NCBI GenBank assembly: GCA_002368955.1
Contig: DFDY01000110.1
Coordinates: 260 to 13,531 of the forward strand
Source: Bacteroidales bacterium UBA3816
GTDB taxonomy: Bacteria > Bacteroidota > Bacteroidia > Bacteroidales > P3
Length of the DNA stretch: 13,272 bases
Direction of reading: 5' to 3'
Position 1 is the stretch's first letter; the number at the start of each line of letters is the position of its first letter. The translations under genes and the position numbers were made by a program. Below, piece by piece: positions 1 through 6,804 of this stretch. Under the pieces are notes generated by a model. It was not told where the DNA came from and did no database searches. It was given only the letters and a program-made list of their open reading frames with translations.

Positions 1-603
1 ATCCTCGATGCCGACAAGGAGGGCTTCCTGCGCAGCGACCGTGCTCTCATCCAAACCATTGGGCGTGCGGCCCGCAACGTGCACAGCAAGGCCATCCTCT
101 ACGGCGACACCATCACCGGCAGTATGCAGCGCGCCATTGACGAAACCAACCGCCATCGCGAGAAGCAGATTCGCTACAACCTGGAGCATGGCATAGTCCC
201 CCGCCAGATTGTCAAAAGCATCGATGCCATCATGGGTTCCACCAGCGTCATCGAACGGGCAGCCGAGGAGCATCTGGAGGACAAGGCTCCCGAAGGGCCC
301 AACATCCCCAACATCGCGGCCTCGCCCTATGCCCTCAACACCCCGTCGCACGGCGGCAAGACTCGCTACAATCCACATAATAACCAGCCCCTGCCCGCCG
401 TGGCCGAGACAGAACCCGACGAGCCTGTGGCCAGCGAACCCGACCTTCAGTGGGCCAACAAGACGCAGGCCCAGCTGCGCAAGGAGATACGCGATGCACA
501 ACGCAAAATGCAGCAGGCGGCCAAAGAGATGGACTTCCTGGCCGCGGCCAAATATCGCGACCAAATCCGTGCCATGCAGAAAGCCCTCGAAGATGCCCGC
601 TAA
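1..603 (+). CDS. uvrB: UvrB, excinuclease ABC subunit B (C-terminal part, 5' end outside window)
   Basis: UvrB is the damage-verifying helicase of bacterial nucleotide excision repair. It is loaded by UvrA and recruits UvrC for incision in the cytoplasm. The frame is open from base 1, giving about 200 visible residues, with the N-terminal two thirds missing because the window begins inside the gene. Near the start is helicase motif VI (QTIGRAARN). It is followed by the UvrB-typical stretch with AILYGD, QRAIDET, HGI.P and IVKSI. The last 40 or so residues form a coiled UVR domain (LRKEIRDAQRKMQQAAKEMD, then AAKYRDQIR), the part that contacts UvrC. A proline-rich, poorly conserved linker lies between the two. 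The stop is followed after 16 bases by the start of a membrane glycosyltransferase, so the two are probably cotranscribed. Identification rests on directly visible motifs and is essentially certain. Confidence 0.97.
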   Translation: MLDADKEGFLRSDRALIQTIGRAARNVHSKAILYGDTITGSMQRAIDETNRHREKQIRYNLEHGIVPRQIVKSIDAIMGSTSVIERAAEEHLEDKAPEGPNIPNIAASPYALNTPSHGGKTRYNPHNNQPLPAVAETEPDEPVASEPDLQWANKTQAQLRKEIRDAQRKMQQAAKEMDFLAAAKYRDQIRAMQKALEDAR

Positions 604-619
604 CCTAACCTGCCCAACC

Positions 620-2062
620 ATGAAACAAACCTGGCCCTTATTCCTAGCCGTAGTCGCGCTTTTCTTTATTGAAATCTGCGCTGAGCTGACCACCACAGGC
701 ATGTTCCTCGACGGTTTGGTCTATGCCAATTTGGCCGCCAATATGGCACAGGGCATCGGCTCTTTCTGGCAGCCCTGCATCAACCCCTCCTATGAACCTC
801 TCTTTGTCGGCCACCCGCCCCTCTCCTTCGGGCTGCTGGCCCTCTGCTACAAAGCATTCGGCACCCACCTGTGGGTCACCAAGGCCTATTCTCTCGGCAT
901 GATACTTCTCACGGGGCTGCTCTTGGTGCGGCTGTGGACCCGTGTGGGCTTCCGGCGACAGACGGCCTGGCTGCCACTGCTGCTGTGGGTGCTGGTGCCC
1001 CTCGTCTCGCAGTTCGCCTGCGACAACATGCTCGAAGGTCCCATGGGACTCTTTGTCCTGGCGGCAGTGCTCTGCATGACCCACACCCCCGCCTCCTGGC
1101 TCAGACAGGCGGGGTGGCACCTCCTTGCCGGGGTCTTCCTCTTTCTGGCCTTCCTCACCAAGGGCTTCACCGGTCTCTATCCCCTCTGCCTGCCGCTCAT
1201 CATCTGGCTGGCCGACCTCCTTTTTGCACCCCAGCCCCAGCGTCGCACCCTGCCGCAAGCCCTCGGCCTCACCTTCGTCACCCTCGCCTCCACGCTCCTG
1301 TGCCTGCTGTTGGTCGGCCTGCTGCAACCCGCCGCCGTGGACTACCTCAAGGCCTACCTCCCGCTGCAGATAGTGGGCGGCATACAGGAACATACCGTCG
1401 GCAGCCGCTGGTTCATCGTCGGCAAATTCTTCATGGCCGTCGCCATCGTGCTTGGGCTCACGCTGCTGGCCCTGTTGGTGGCCGCAGTGCGGGGCCGCCG
1501 TTCCGGTCAGAGGCTCGTCGCCAAGGACCGCTGGCGCACAAGCTTTATATACCTCCTGCTGACTCTCTCCGGTGTCCTGCCCATGATGATTAGCACCAAA
1601 CAGAGCAACTTCTACATACTCACCGTCTTCCCCTTCTTTGCCGTGGCCATGGGAGCGCTGACCAGCGACCCTGTGGAGCAGTGGCTTTCGCGCCGCAGAC
1701 GCCCCTTCCGCACCGTGAGCACCATCGTGGCCCTGCTGCTGACTATTGGAGCCGTCACCCTCAATGTGGCCAACTGGGGCAAACCCGGCCGCGACGTTGA
1801 CCTGCAGCACGACGTAGCGTTGATTTGCGCCCAACTGCAGCAGGGCGAACGCATAGCCATCACCCAGCCGCTCCAAGGGGAGTGGGGGCTTTTCAACTAC
1901 GCCTACCGCGCCAAACAGATAGAGATGCACGCCACCAATTTCGCCGACCCCGCCGACCCACGTCCGCAACACCTCCTAGCTAACGCCAACGACCCCCTGC
2001 CCGACACTCTCTATCATCCTATAGAGCTGCCCACCAAACAGCTGCGGCTCTTTGAGCGCTAA
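620..2062 (+). CDS. Membrane glycosyltransferase, ArnT/PMT (GT39/GT83-like) family
   Basis: This is a 480-residue polytopic inner-membrane protein. Enzymes of this superfamily transfer a sugar from a polyprenyl-phosphate donor to lipid A, protein or another acceptor on the outer face of the inner membrane. Evidence seen: one N-terminal membrane segment; then a loop with the conserved acidic site (MFLDGLVYANLA, Asp31); a downstream EPLFVGHPP motif near residues 59-67; many hydrophobic segments; and a late MMISTKQSNFYILTVFPFFA stretch matching the 'S.K..Y.LP..P' motif of the family. A shorter hydrophilic C-terminal part follows. I chose ATG 620 because it sits just after the uvrB stop and gives a clean membrane start; the frame stays open upstream only as a shadow of uvrB. 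The substrate cannot be read from the sequence. No sugar-biosynthesis or lipid A gene is adjacent. Confidence 0.85.
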   Translation: MKQTWPLFLAVVALFFIEICAELTTTGMFLDGLVYANLAANMAQGIGSFWQPCINPSYEPLFVGHPPLSFGLLALCYKAFGTHLWVTKAYSLGMILLTGLLLVRLWTRVGFRRQTAWLPLLLWVLVPLVSQFACDNMLEGPMGLFVLAAVLCMTHTPASWLRQAGWHLLAGVFLFLAFLTKGFTGLYPLCLPLIIWLADLLFAPQPQRRTLPQALGLTFVTLASTLLCLLLVGLLQPAAVDYLKAYLPLQIVGGIQEHTVGSRWFIVGKFFMAVAIVLGLTLLALLVAAVRGRRSGQRLVAKDRWRTSFIYLLLTLSGVLPMMISTKQSNFYILTVFPFFAVAMGALTSDPVEQWLSRRRRPFRTVSTIVALLLTIGAVTLNVANWGKPGRDVDLQHDVALICAQLQQGERIAITQPLQGEWGLFNYAYRAKQIEMHATNFADPADPRPQHLLANANDPLPDTLYHPIELPTKQLRLFER

Positions 2063-2110
2063 CCCAATTGCGAGGCTAAGATACACCCATTTGCCACTGC
2101 CGGAGCCACA

Positions 2111-2170
2111 TGGTTACAATAGGTTACAATACATTCCACTCGGTTACGCACCATTACACTCGGTCACGCA
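2111..2170 (+). repeat. Six phased 10-bp repeat units
   Basis: Six successive decamers have matching positions: TGGTTACAAT, AGGTTACAAT, ACATTCCACT, CGGTTACGCA, CCATTACACT, CGGTCACGCA. The last four also form a 20-bp near-perfect tandem duplication (2132-2150 against 2152-2170, two mismatches). The array lies in the 312-base spacer between the glycosyltransferase and the DUF4476 gene, about 170-230 bases upstream of the latter's -7 box. A 10-bp period places every unit on the same DNA face, as for cooperative protein binding. That role is inference. Apart from this array and the promoter I see nothing in the spacer. Confidence 0.6.
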
Positions 2171-2313
2171 GGGCGCACCCGCCCCGCTAAAAAAGCGTGT
2201 GAGAATCGTAGGGGCTTGGGGGCGGAAACGTTAAGGTTGCGGCCGAAAGGTGGAGGCGCTGCTGATTTTTAGGCCACCACCTGAAACGAACTGGAAAAAT
2301 ATGTATCGCCGTA

Positions 2314-2345
2314 GGGTTTTTCCTCAGAGGGAAAACGTATCTTTG
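2314..2345 (+). promoter_or_regulatory. Bacteroidetes-type promoter of the DUF4476 gene
   Basis: The -7 element TATCTTTG (2338-2345) matches the Bacteroidetes consensus TAnnTTTG. A T-rich segment (GGGTTTTT, 2314-2321) lies at roughly the -33 distance. The -7 box ends 29 bases before ATG 2375, giving a short untranslated leader. Inferred from consensus. Confidence 0.65.
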
Positions 2346-2374
2346 CAAACAGAAAAAATTAAAAACTACAAGAT

Positions 2375-3154
2375 ATGAAACGCTTATTTCTTTTGACCCT
2401 CGCACTGGCCCTGACCGGCACCCTCGCAGCACAGCGCCACGGCAACCGCCACACCACCACCCCCCGAGTGGTACCCACACCCAGCATCATCGTGCAGGCG
2501 CAGCAGGCCGAAAGTTTCTATGTCTACCTGAACGGCAACCTCGTCAACGACGTCCCCCTTACGCAGGTAGCCATCGACCGCCTAGACAACAACCTTCAGC
2601 AAATCATAGTGGTCCTCAACCACCCAGCCCGCAAGGCTGTGGCCCTGGAGGTCTATGCCGACCTCAACGGCACCCCAGTCACCGTCAGCTATAGCCGCCG
2701 CAACGACCAACTCACCCTCACCGCGCCTGAGACCAGCCTGCCGCGCCCGTCCGGGCATCAACACGCGGGGCATCAACACGGCCACAAGCCAAACACCGAG
2801 GTGGTGATTGTCAACCCGCCAGCACCGCCCGAGCCTCCTACCGTGGTGGTTGAGGAGCCCCTGACCGTCAGCGATGAATGGGTCACCGAGATGGTGGGCG
2901 TGCTCAACAACCAGTCGTTCGACAGCGAGAAGAGCACCACCGCCAGGGGACTGCTCAACAACGGAATGCCCTTCACCGCAAGCCAGATAGCCCGCATTGC
3001 TGCCACCTTCGACTTTTCCACTGGGCAGGTGGACTTCCTCAAAGCCGCCTACACCCACTGCATCGACCCCGAAAACTACGAGCGGGCCATCGGCGTGCTC
3101 ACCTTCAGCAACGACCGCCAGACCGTCCGCACCTACATCGAAAGCCTCCGCTAG
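2375..3154 (+). CDS. Exported DUF4476 domain protein
   Basis: This 259-residue protein has a clear signal peptide (MKRLFLLTLALALTGTLAAQ, cleavage near residue 19-20) and no lipobox cysteine, so it is probably periplasmic or surface-exposed. The middle part is beta-rich. A His-rich linker at residues 128-138 (GHQHAGHQHGH) could bind metal. It is followed by a proline/valine linker (PPAPPEPPTVVVEE). From about residue 166 to the end the helical repeats (FDSEKSTTARGLL, FTASQIARIAATFDFSTGQV, AAYTHCIDPENY, VLTFSNDRQTVRTYIESL) match the pattern of the DUF4476 family, common in Bacteroidetes and of unknown function. It has its own promoter and a strong downstream hairpin, so it appears monocistronic. 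The domain call is from pattern memory; no enzymatic residues are visible. Confidence 0.82.
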   Translation: MKRLFLLTLALALTGTLAAQRHGNRHTTTPRVVPTPSIIVQAQQAESFYVYLNGNLVNDVPLTQVAIDRLDNNLQQIIVVLNHPARKAVALEVYADLNGTPVTVSYSRRNDQLTLTAPETSLPRPSGHQHAGHQHGHKPNTEVVIVNPPAPPEPPTVVVEEPLTVSDEWVTEMVGVLNNQSFDSEKSTTARGLLNNGMPFTASQIARIAATFDFSTGQVDFLKAAYTHCIDPENYERAIGVLTFSNDRQTVRTYIESLR

Positions 3155-3241
3155 TCCCATGGTCCGCCTTGGGCCGTCGGCCCGCAGGCATCCTGTCACA
3201 ACAAGGGTTTCCCACAGCTGTCGGTCTTGAGCCAACGCAGC

Positions 3242-3283
3242 ACAACGAGGGCATCCGCCAAGGTGGATGCCCTCGTTGTTATT
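3242..3283 (+). terminator. Strong hairpin terminator after the DUF4476 gene
   Basis: A perfect 15-bp stem is formed by ACAACGAGGGCATCC (3242-3256) and GGATGCCCTCGTTGT (3265-3279), with an 8-base loop and a modest T-rich end (TTATT). It lies 87 bases after the stop codon. Confidence 0.75.
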
Positions 3284-3349
3284 AGCCCCCATCCCCCCTC
3301 ATCGGGCACCCCTCGTCTCCCATAATCAGACCCAGCAGTCGAAGTATTG

Positions 3350-3440
3350 ACACTTTTCAGTCGCACTTTTTGTCACCTAATTACACTTTTTAGTCGCACT
3401 TTTTGTCATCTGTATACACTTTTTAGTCGCACTTTTAGAA
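3350..3440 (+). repeat. 33-bp tandem repeat array upstream of the ATPase
   Basis: Units begin at 3350, 3383 and 3416, each 33 bp apart. The first two are complete; the third keeps about its first 21 bases. Each unit contains ACTTTT twice, so six ACTTTT boxes occur with alternating spacings of about 13 and 20 bp, usually followed by AGTCGC or TGTCA. The last box falls at the -33 position of the promoter at 3449-3456. This suggests operator sites or a phase-variable promoter spacer. The repeat is seen directly; its function is inferred. Confidence 0.85.
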
Positions 3441-3448
3441 AAAAGTAG

Positions 3449-3456
3449 TATATTTG
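3449..3456 (+). promoter_or_regulatory. -7 element of the ATPase promoter
   Basis: TATATTTG matches TAnnTTTG exactly and is followed by CAC, with ATG 3484 starting 28 bases later. The preceding ACTTTT of the repeat array covers the -33 region, so binding to the array would directly affect this promoter. Confidence 0.7.
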
Positions 3457-3483
3457 CACTGCGAAAAAAGACATTGAACAAAT

Positions 3484-4773
3484 ATGATACGCTATAAAAT
3501 CAAAGAGTTATACGATTGGAAGAATCGCAAAAACCGCAAACCGCTCATCCTTCAGGGTGCCAGACAGGTGGGAAAGACATGGCTCATGAAGGCTTTTGCC
3601 CAAGAGGCCTTTGCAAAGCACCTATACATCAACTTTGAAGATAACGCCATCCTACGGCAGCTATTTGTGAAGGATTTCGACATTCAGCGTATTTTGTTCG
3701 ACATATATATGGCTACCGGCACACAGGTCGATAGCGATACGCTGCTGATATTTGACGAGATTCAGGAAGCACCAAGAGGAGTGACAGCATTGAAATACTT
3801 CTACGAGAGCATCCCACAGCAGCCTGTGATGGCAGCCGGGTCGCTGCTGGGAATTGCCACCCATGAACACGACAGTTTCCCTGTTGGTAAGGTGGACTTC
3901 GTATCGCTATACCCTCTGTCTTTTTATGAATTTCTGGAAGCCATGGGCAAGGGACGTTTTGTCGAAGCCCTGCGCCAAGGGCGATGGGAGCAACTGAACT
4001 CGTTTGCCCCTCAGCTGGAGGATTTGCTACGCCAATACTATTACGTTGGAGGGATGCCCGAGGTGGTGAAGACGTTTGCTGAGGAGCAGGACCTACAGGC
4101 CGTCCGTCGCCTCCAACTGGGCATTCTCGACTCCTACGACCGCGATTTTTCCAAACACGCCCCTCTGCCAGAGGTACCACGCATCCGCATGGTATGGCAG
4201 AGCGTCAGTGGCCAACTGGCCAAGGAGAACAAGAAGTTTATCTATGGCCTCCTGAAGGAGGGGGCTCGGGCCAAAAGTTTTGAACTGGCCATTGAATGGT
4301 TGCGTGATGCAGGACTGGTGTATAAGGTAAATAGGACCAAGAAAGGGCAGATGCCCCTTTCGGCCTACGAAGACTTTTCGGCTTTTAAGATTTACCTGCT
4401 GGACGTGGGCTTGCTCAGCGCCATGAACGACCTGACACCGCAGGCATTGCTCAACGGCAACAGCATCTTCACAGATTATAAAGGAGCCCTGACAGAGCAG
4501 TATGTCTTGCAGCAATTGCGCCTTGCGCACCGCAACATCTATTACTGGTCGGCCGACAACTCGCGGGGCGAGGTGGACTTTCTAGTGCAACACGACAACA
4601 GGGTGGTTCCTATTGAAGTGAAAGCCGAAGACAACTTGCAGTCGAAAAGCCTGCGCTATTTTGTTGAGGCCAACCCGGCACTCCACGGCATCCGCTTCTC
4701 GATGGCCCCCTATCGCGAACAATCCTGGATGACCAACTATCCCCTGTATTCAGTCGAAACCGTCATGCAGTAG
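3484..4773 (+). CDS. AAA family ATPase with C-terminal DUF4143 domain
   Basis: A 429-residue cytoplasmic protein of the AAA_14/DUF4143 type, abundant in Bacteroidetes and often accessory; the cellular role is not established. Seen: Walker A (GARQVGKT, residues 25-32), Walker B (LLIFDEIQE, Asp91-Glu92), a sensor-like AGSLLG around residues 117-122, and a winged-helix-like middle. The C-terminal part contains GEVDF (Glu363, Asp365) followed by PIEVKAED (Glu378, Lys380), a spacing resembling the D...ExK core of PD-(D/E)XK nuclease folds, as noted for DUF4143 proteins. The gene is intact, near the usual family length, and stands alone with its own promoter under the 33-bp repeat array. Codon use is less GC-biased than in uvrB or rnr, consistent with acquisition. 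There is no partner gene that would mark it as a toxin or defence system. Confidence 0.9.
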   Translation: MIRYKIKELYDWKNRKNRKPLILQGARQVGKTWLMKAFAQEAFAKHLYINFEDNAILRQLFVKDFDIQRILFDIYMATGTQVDSDTLLIFDEIQEAPRGVTALKYFYESIPQQPVMAAGSLLGIATHEHDSFPVGKVDFVSLYPLSFYEFLEAMGKGRFVEALRQGRWEQLNSFAPQLEDLLRQYYYVGGMPEVVKTFAEEQDLQAVRRLQLGILDSYDRDFSKHAPLPEVPRIRMVWQSVSGQLAKENKKFIYGLLKEGARAKSFELAIEWLRDAGLVYKVNRTKKGQMPLSAYEDFSAFKIYLLDVGLLSAMNDLTPQALLNGNSIFTDYKGALTEQYVLQQLRLAHRNIYYWSADNSRGEVDFLVQHDNRVVPIEVKAEDNLQSKSLRYFVEANPALHGIRFSMAPYREQSWMTNYPLYSVETVMQ

Positions 4774-4853
4774 AGACTTACACGAGCACGCAGTTCATCT
4801 AGGGTAACGCCTTGGGTGATTGGCATATGCCCCAACACCCTACAGTGATTCTT

Positions 4854-4870
4854 ATGCCCCTGCGGGGCAT
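4854..4870 (+). terminator. Possible terminator hairpin after the ATPase
   Basis: A perfect 7-bp stem ATGCCCC / GGGGCAT with a 3-base loop, followed by TTATAC rather than a real T run. Position (80 bases after the stop) fits termination, but the weak T tract keeps this tentative. Confidence 0.4.
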
Positions 4871-4953
4871 TATACTTGTCCCATCTATCACCACAGGAAC
4901 AACTTGATACAAAGAAACCATAACTTTTTTTCGGCTAAATGATTTTTTATTTG

Positions 4954-4961
4954 TATCTTTG
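4954..4961 (+). promoter_or_regulatory. -7 element of the leader 1 promoter
   Basis: TATCTTTG, an exact TAnnTTTG match, is followed by CACTCGC and preceded by a T-rich -33 region (4925-4932). Transcription would start near 4968, leaving about 300 untranslated bases before ATG 5266. Confidence 0.7.
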
Positions 4962-4967
4962 CACTCG

Positions 4968-5265
4968 CTTACGAAAGTCAGGTAAGCAGATGCAAGAAAA
5001 GCATTGCAAAAATGTCCTTTTAACCGAATTCGCCAAAATTCATACGGGAGGAATGAGCATATATGCTTTCGCTTGTCGCGTATGCATTAGGTTCTCACGC
5101 CTACGGCATATCCTCAGGCGTGAGATATGTTCCTCGAATCCCGTTCCCGTAAAGGTGTTTGGCGATACCTGGTTAAAGACGGACATGAGTACATAAGTCT
5201 CATGCCTTTCTTTATGGTATTAACCGCCCATTGGGGACTTGGGGCAGACAAAAACACTTCACGCA
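4968..5265 (+). promoter_or_regulatory. Long structured 5' leader (leader 1), possible regulatory RNA
   Basis: Several pairings are visible. The 12-base palindrome AGCATATATGCT spans 5056-5067. A perfect 10-bp stem TCTCACGCCT (5093-5102) pairs with AGGCGTGAGA (5116-5125). A closing stem TACGGGA (5043-5049) pairs with TCCCGTA (5145-5151) and encloses both. A late hairpin CATGAG (5184-5189) / CTCATG (5199-5204), extended by GG/CC around a bulged A, runs straight into TTTCTTT (5207-5213), so it resembles a terminator. GGTTAA (5171-5176) / TTAACC (5220-5225) encloses that hairpin, and ATACC (5165-5169) / GGTAT (5216-5220) is an alternative to it. A 68-codon frame (4990-5196) is open within the leader and lies in the same frame as the gene below, separated by two TAA stops. 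It may be spurious. The structure is seen in sequence; a regulatory role is inferred. Confidence 0.5.
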
Positions 5266-5952
5266 ATGAGAAAACGAATATTTAGACCCGGCTTCATCAC
5301 CGCCTCAGCGGAGGAGATTTCGACCAAAGTCACTACAGCCAGTATGAAAGCCCTTCCGGTTCTTGTTCTTTTGGCAACAAGTGCTGTGAATCCTGCTCCT
5401 GTTGCAGCACAACAGTGTAGCCAGCTTATAACATCTCAACCTAGAGAGTTGGTTGATAAGGAACCGGTAAACCCTGTATCTAATAGCTCATATACGGTTG
5501 TTCCGTCAACCCAATCTCCTCAAACACCGCAGAAGAAAACATCGAAAGAAGTATTTGAAGCTCATAAAACACTGGATAAGCAATTTTTGGCTATTACGGG
5601 ATATTCTACTGATAGTAATAAAGTAAATGCAGAAGAAATGTTTTTGTATTTTAGTGATAGAAATAAAAATCCGAACTATAAAGTAAGGGCAAAAATCTTT
5701 GGTTACTGTCCGGAGCCGAGAGAGGATGGACGGCTAGTGGCGGTATTCGGGCTTGTAGGTGATAACGGATTGAGGCTTGTGGCCTTTCCGCCGGAATTTA
5801 AATCCGTTTTTGATCGTTCTGTAATGAGTGAAACAAGAAATAATAATGCTGTTAAAGTGTTTACAAGGGACTATATGATAGGTATCAGTGGTAAAGAATC
5901 CATCGAAAATGCTCCTGGGATTGAGGAATTTGTACCGCCATCAGAACCCTGA
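5266..5952 (+). CDS. Hypothetical exported protein with unusual N-terminal region
   Basis: I do not recognise this protein. From ATG 5266 it has 228 residues. A basic start (MRKRIFRPGFITASAEEIST) is followed by a hydrophobic signal-like stretch (ALPVLVLLATSAVNPAPVAA) around residues 28-47 and a likely cleavage before QQCSQL. That n-region of about 27 residues is unusually long; ATG 5344 (MKALPVLVLLATS) would give a normal signal peptide and a 202-residue product, so the start is uncertain. After a Ser/Pro/Thr-rich linker comes a soluble domain of about 140 residues (VFEAHKTLDKQFLAITGYST, YFSDRN, KVRAKIFGYCPEPREDGRL, VAVFGLVGDNGLRLVAFPPE) with no motif I can assign. There are only two cysteines in the mature part. 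The body is AT-rich compared with its neighbours, suggesting transfer. The gene sits below leader 1 and has no recognisable terminator. Confidence 0.7.
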   Translation: MRKRIFRPGFITASAEEISTKVTTASMKALPVLVLLATSAVNPAPVAAQQCSQLITSQPRELVDKEPVNPVSNSSYTVVPSTQSPQTPQKKTSKEVFEAHKTLDKQFLAITGYSTDSNKVNAEEMFLYFSDRNKNPNYKVRAKIFGYCPEPREDGRLVAVFGLVGDNGLRLVAFPPEFKSVFDRSVMSETRNNNAVKVFTRDYMIGISGKESIENAPGIEEFVPPSEP

Positions 5953-6736
5953 TTGGTGGGGAAGTGACTCTGCCCGACCTCTGCAAAGTAAGCAAGCCAC
6001 CTATTGTGCATAACTTTGCAACAATATCGAGATTCAACCTCTTCGATACGGCCGAACAATCAGTCATATGTCAGATTAGAGCCATGTTTGTCCATACCAT
6101 ACAATATTTCAACCTATAGGTGTAAATAATTCGCAAATTCTTTAACGCATACGTTGCAATATTACTGTGGTTCCCTTACTGGGATTTTATGCCAATAGCG
6201 TAGAGCTGTAGCCCTACCCCTTGGATTACCAGAACAACTAATTTTGACTGATTGAAAAATAATTCATATCATTGCGATATTTTTCGTTGCGAAGAATTTC
6301 GCAACAATATATAATTGGTCTACTATCACTTACAGAATAGCGGCTATTTTCATCAAGTCATAGATAGTGTGGTCATTGCCACTTGTCAGATTCTCTCGGT
6401 ATCACACGGAGTACAAAGAGATATATCTGATATGGAGTGCCGAGTACAGCAGACAGCCCATTTTGAACAACTTTTAGCATCTTAGCATCATACGTTTGCA
6501 AGGATTTCCCTCCCAAGAGAGCACAATGGGCTATATGTCCGCCCACTATGGTTTGTTGGGACACTAACTGACATTCAACCTTGAAGGTGGCTGAGTTGGG
6601 CAGAGTTGGCGTGTAGCCGCACACAATCGGTAGTGTCTTCACTTGGGCGAAGACTACATCCAAGCTTGGCCAAGATTATTCACTTTGTGGGAAAACTCCC
6701 CCTCCCCTATCTGGGTGACGGCGCTAACGATAGCGC
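5953..6736 (+). other. AT-rich stretch without a convincing gene
   Basis: About 780 bases with no credible coding region. Seen: a TAACTTTG box (6011-6018) and a TACGTTTG box (6491-6498), both matching the -7 consensus but without an obvious gene below; the motif GCAACAATAT twice (6018-6027 and 6301-6310); a tight hairpin GTTGCGAA-GAAT-TTCGCAAC (6286-6305); TTAGCATC twice in tandem (6475-6490); an inverted pair AGCCCATT (6455-6462) / AATGGGCT (6525-6532); and the palindrome CCAAGCTTGG (6660-6669). A minus-strand frame (6373-6663, 96 codons) is open but shows no protein-like pattern, start signal or signal peptide. A decayed mobile element or an unannotated RNA are both possible. Confidence 0.5.
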
Positions 6737-6781
6737 AAAAAAGATAGCACCCAGGCGCATTTGCTTGAGCCTGAGTGCTAT
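6737..6781 (-). terminator. Intrinsic terminator of the coiled-coil lipoprotein gene
   Basis: Read on the minus strand: ATAGCACTCAGGC, a 12-base loop, then GCCTGGGTGCTAT (one mismatch in 13 pairs), directly followed by CTTTTTT. It starts 24 bases after the minus-strand stop. A second small hairpin (GCGCTA-ACGA-TAGCGC, 6721-6736) follows. Confidence 0.85.
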
Positions 6782-6804
6782 TATTCTTTAAGTGGATGTT
6801 GAAA

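Noticed and set aside
644..1972. 442-codon open frame on the minus strand
   Set aside because: Antisense shadow of the membrane glycosyltransferase. The product is Gly/Glu/Gln/His-rich low-complexity, typical of reverse reading of a GC-rich Leu/Ala gene.
3350..3440. CRISPR array
   Set aside because: Repeats are directly adjacent with no unique spacers of constant length, internally repetitive, and no cas genes are present.
4939..5196. 85-codon frame starting at 4939
   Set aside because: Its start lies upstream of the -7 box at 4954-4961, so this start would not be on the transcript; only the shorter 4990 start is worth considering, and even that may be spurious.
6373..6663. 96-codon minus-strand frame in the gene-free region
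   Set aside because: No signal peptide, domain or supporting promoter; it overlaps several inverted repeats, so structure rather than coding may shape it.
5953..6736. Insertion sequence
   Set aside because: No transposase motif in any frame and no pair of terminal inverted repeats with target duplications could be found by eye.
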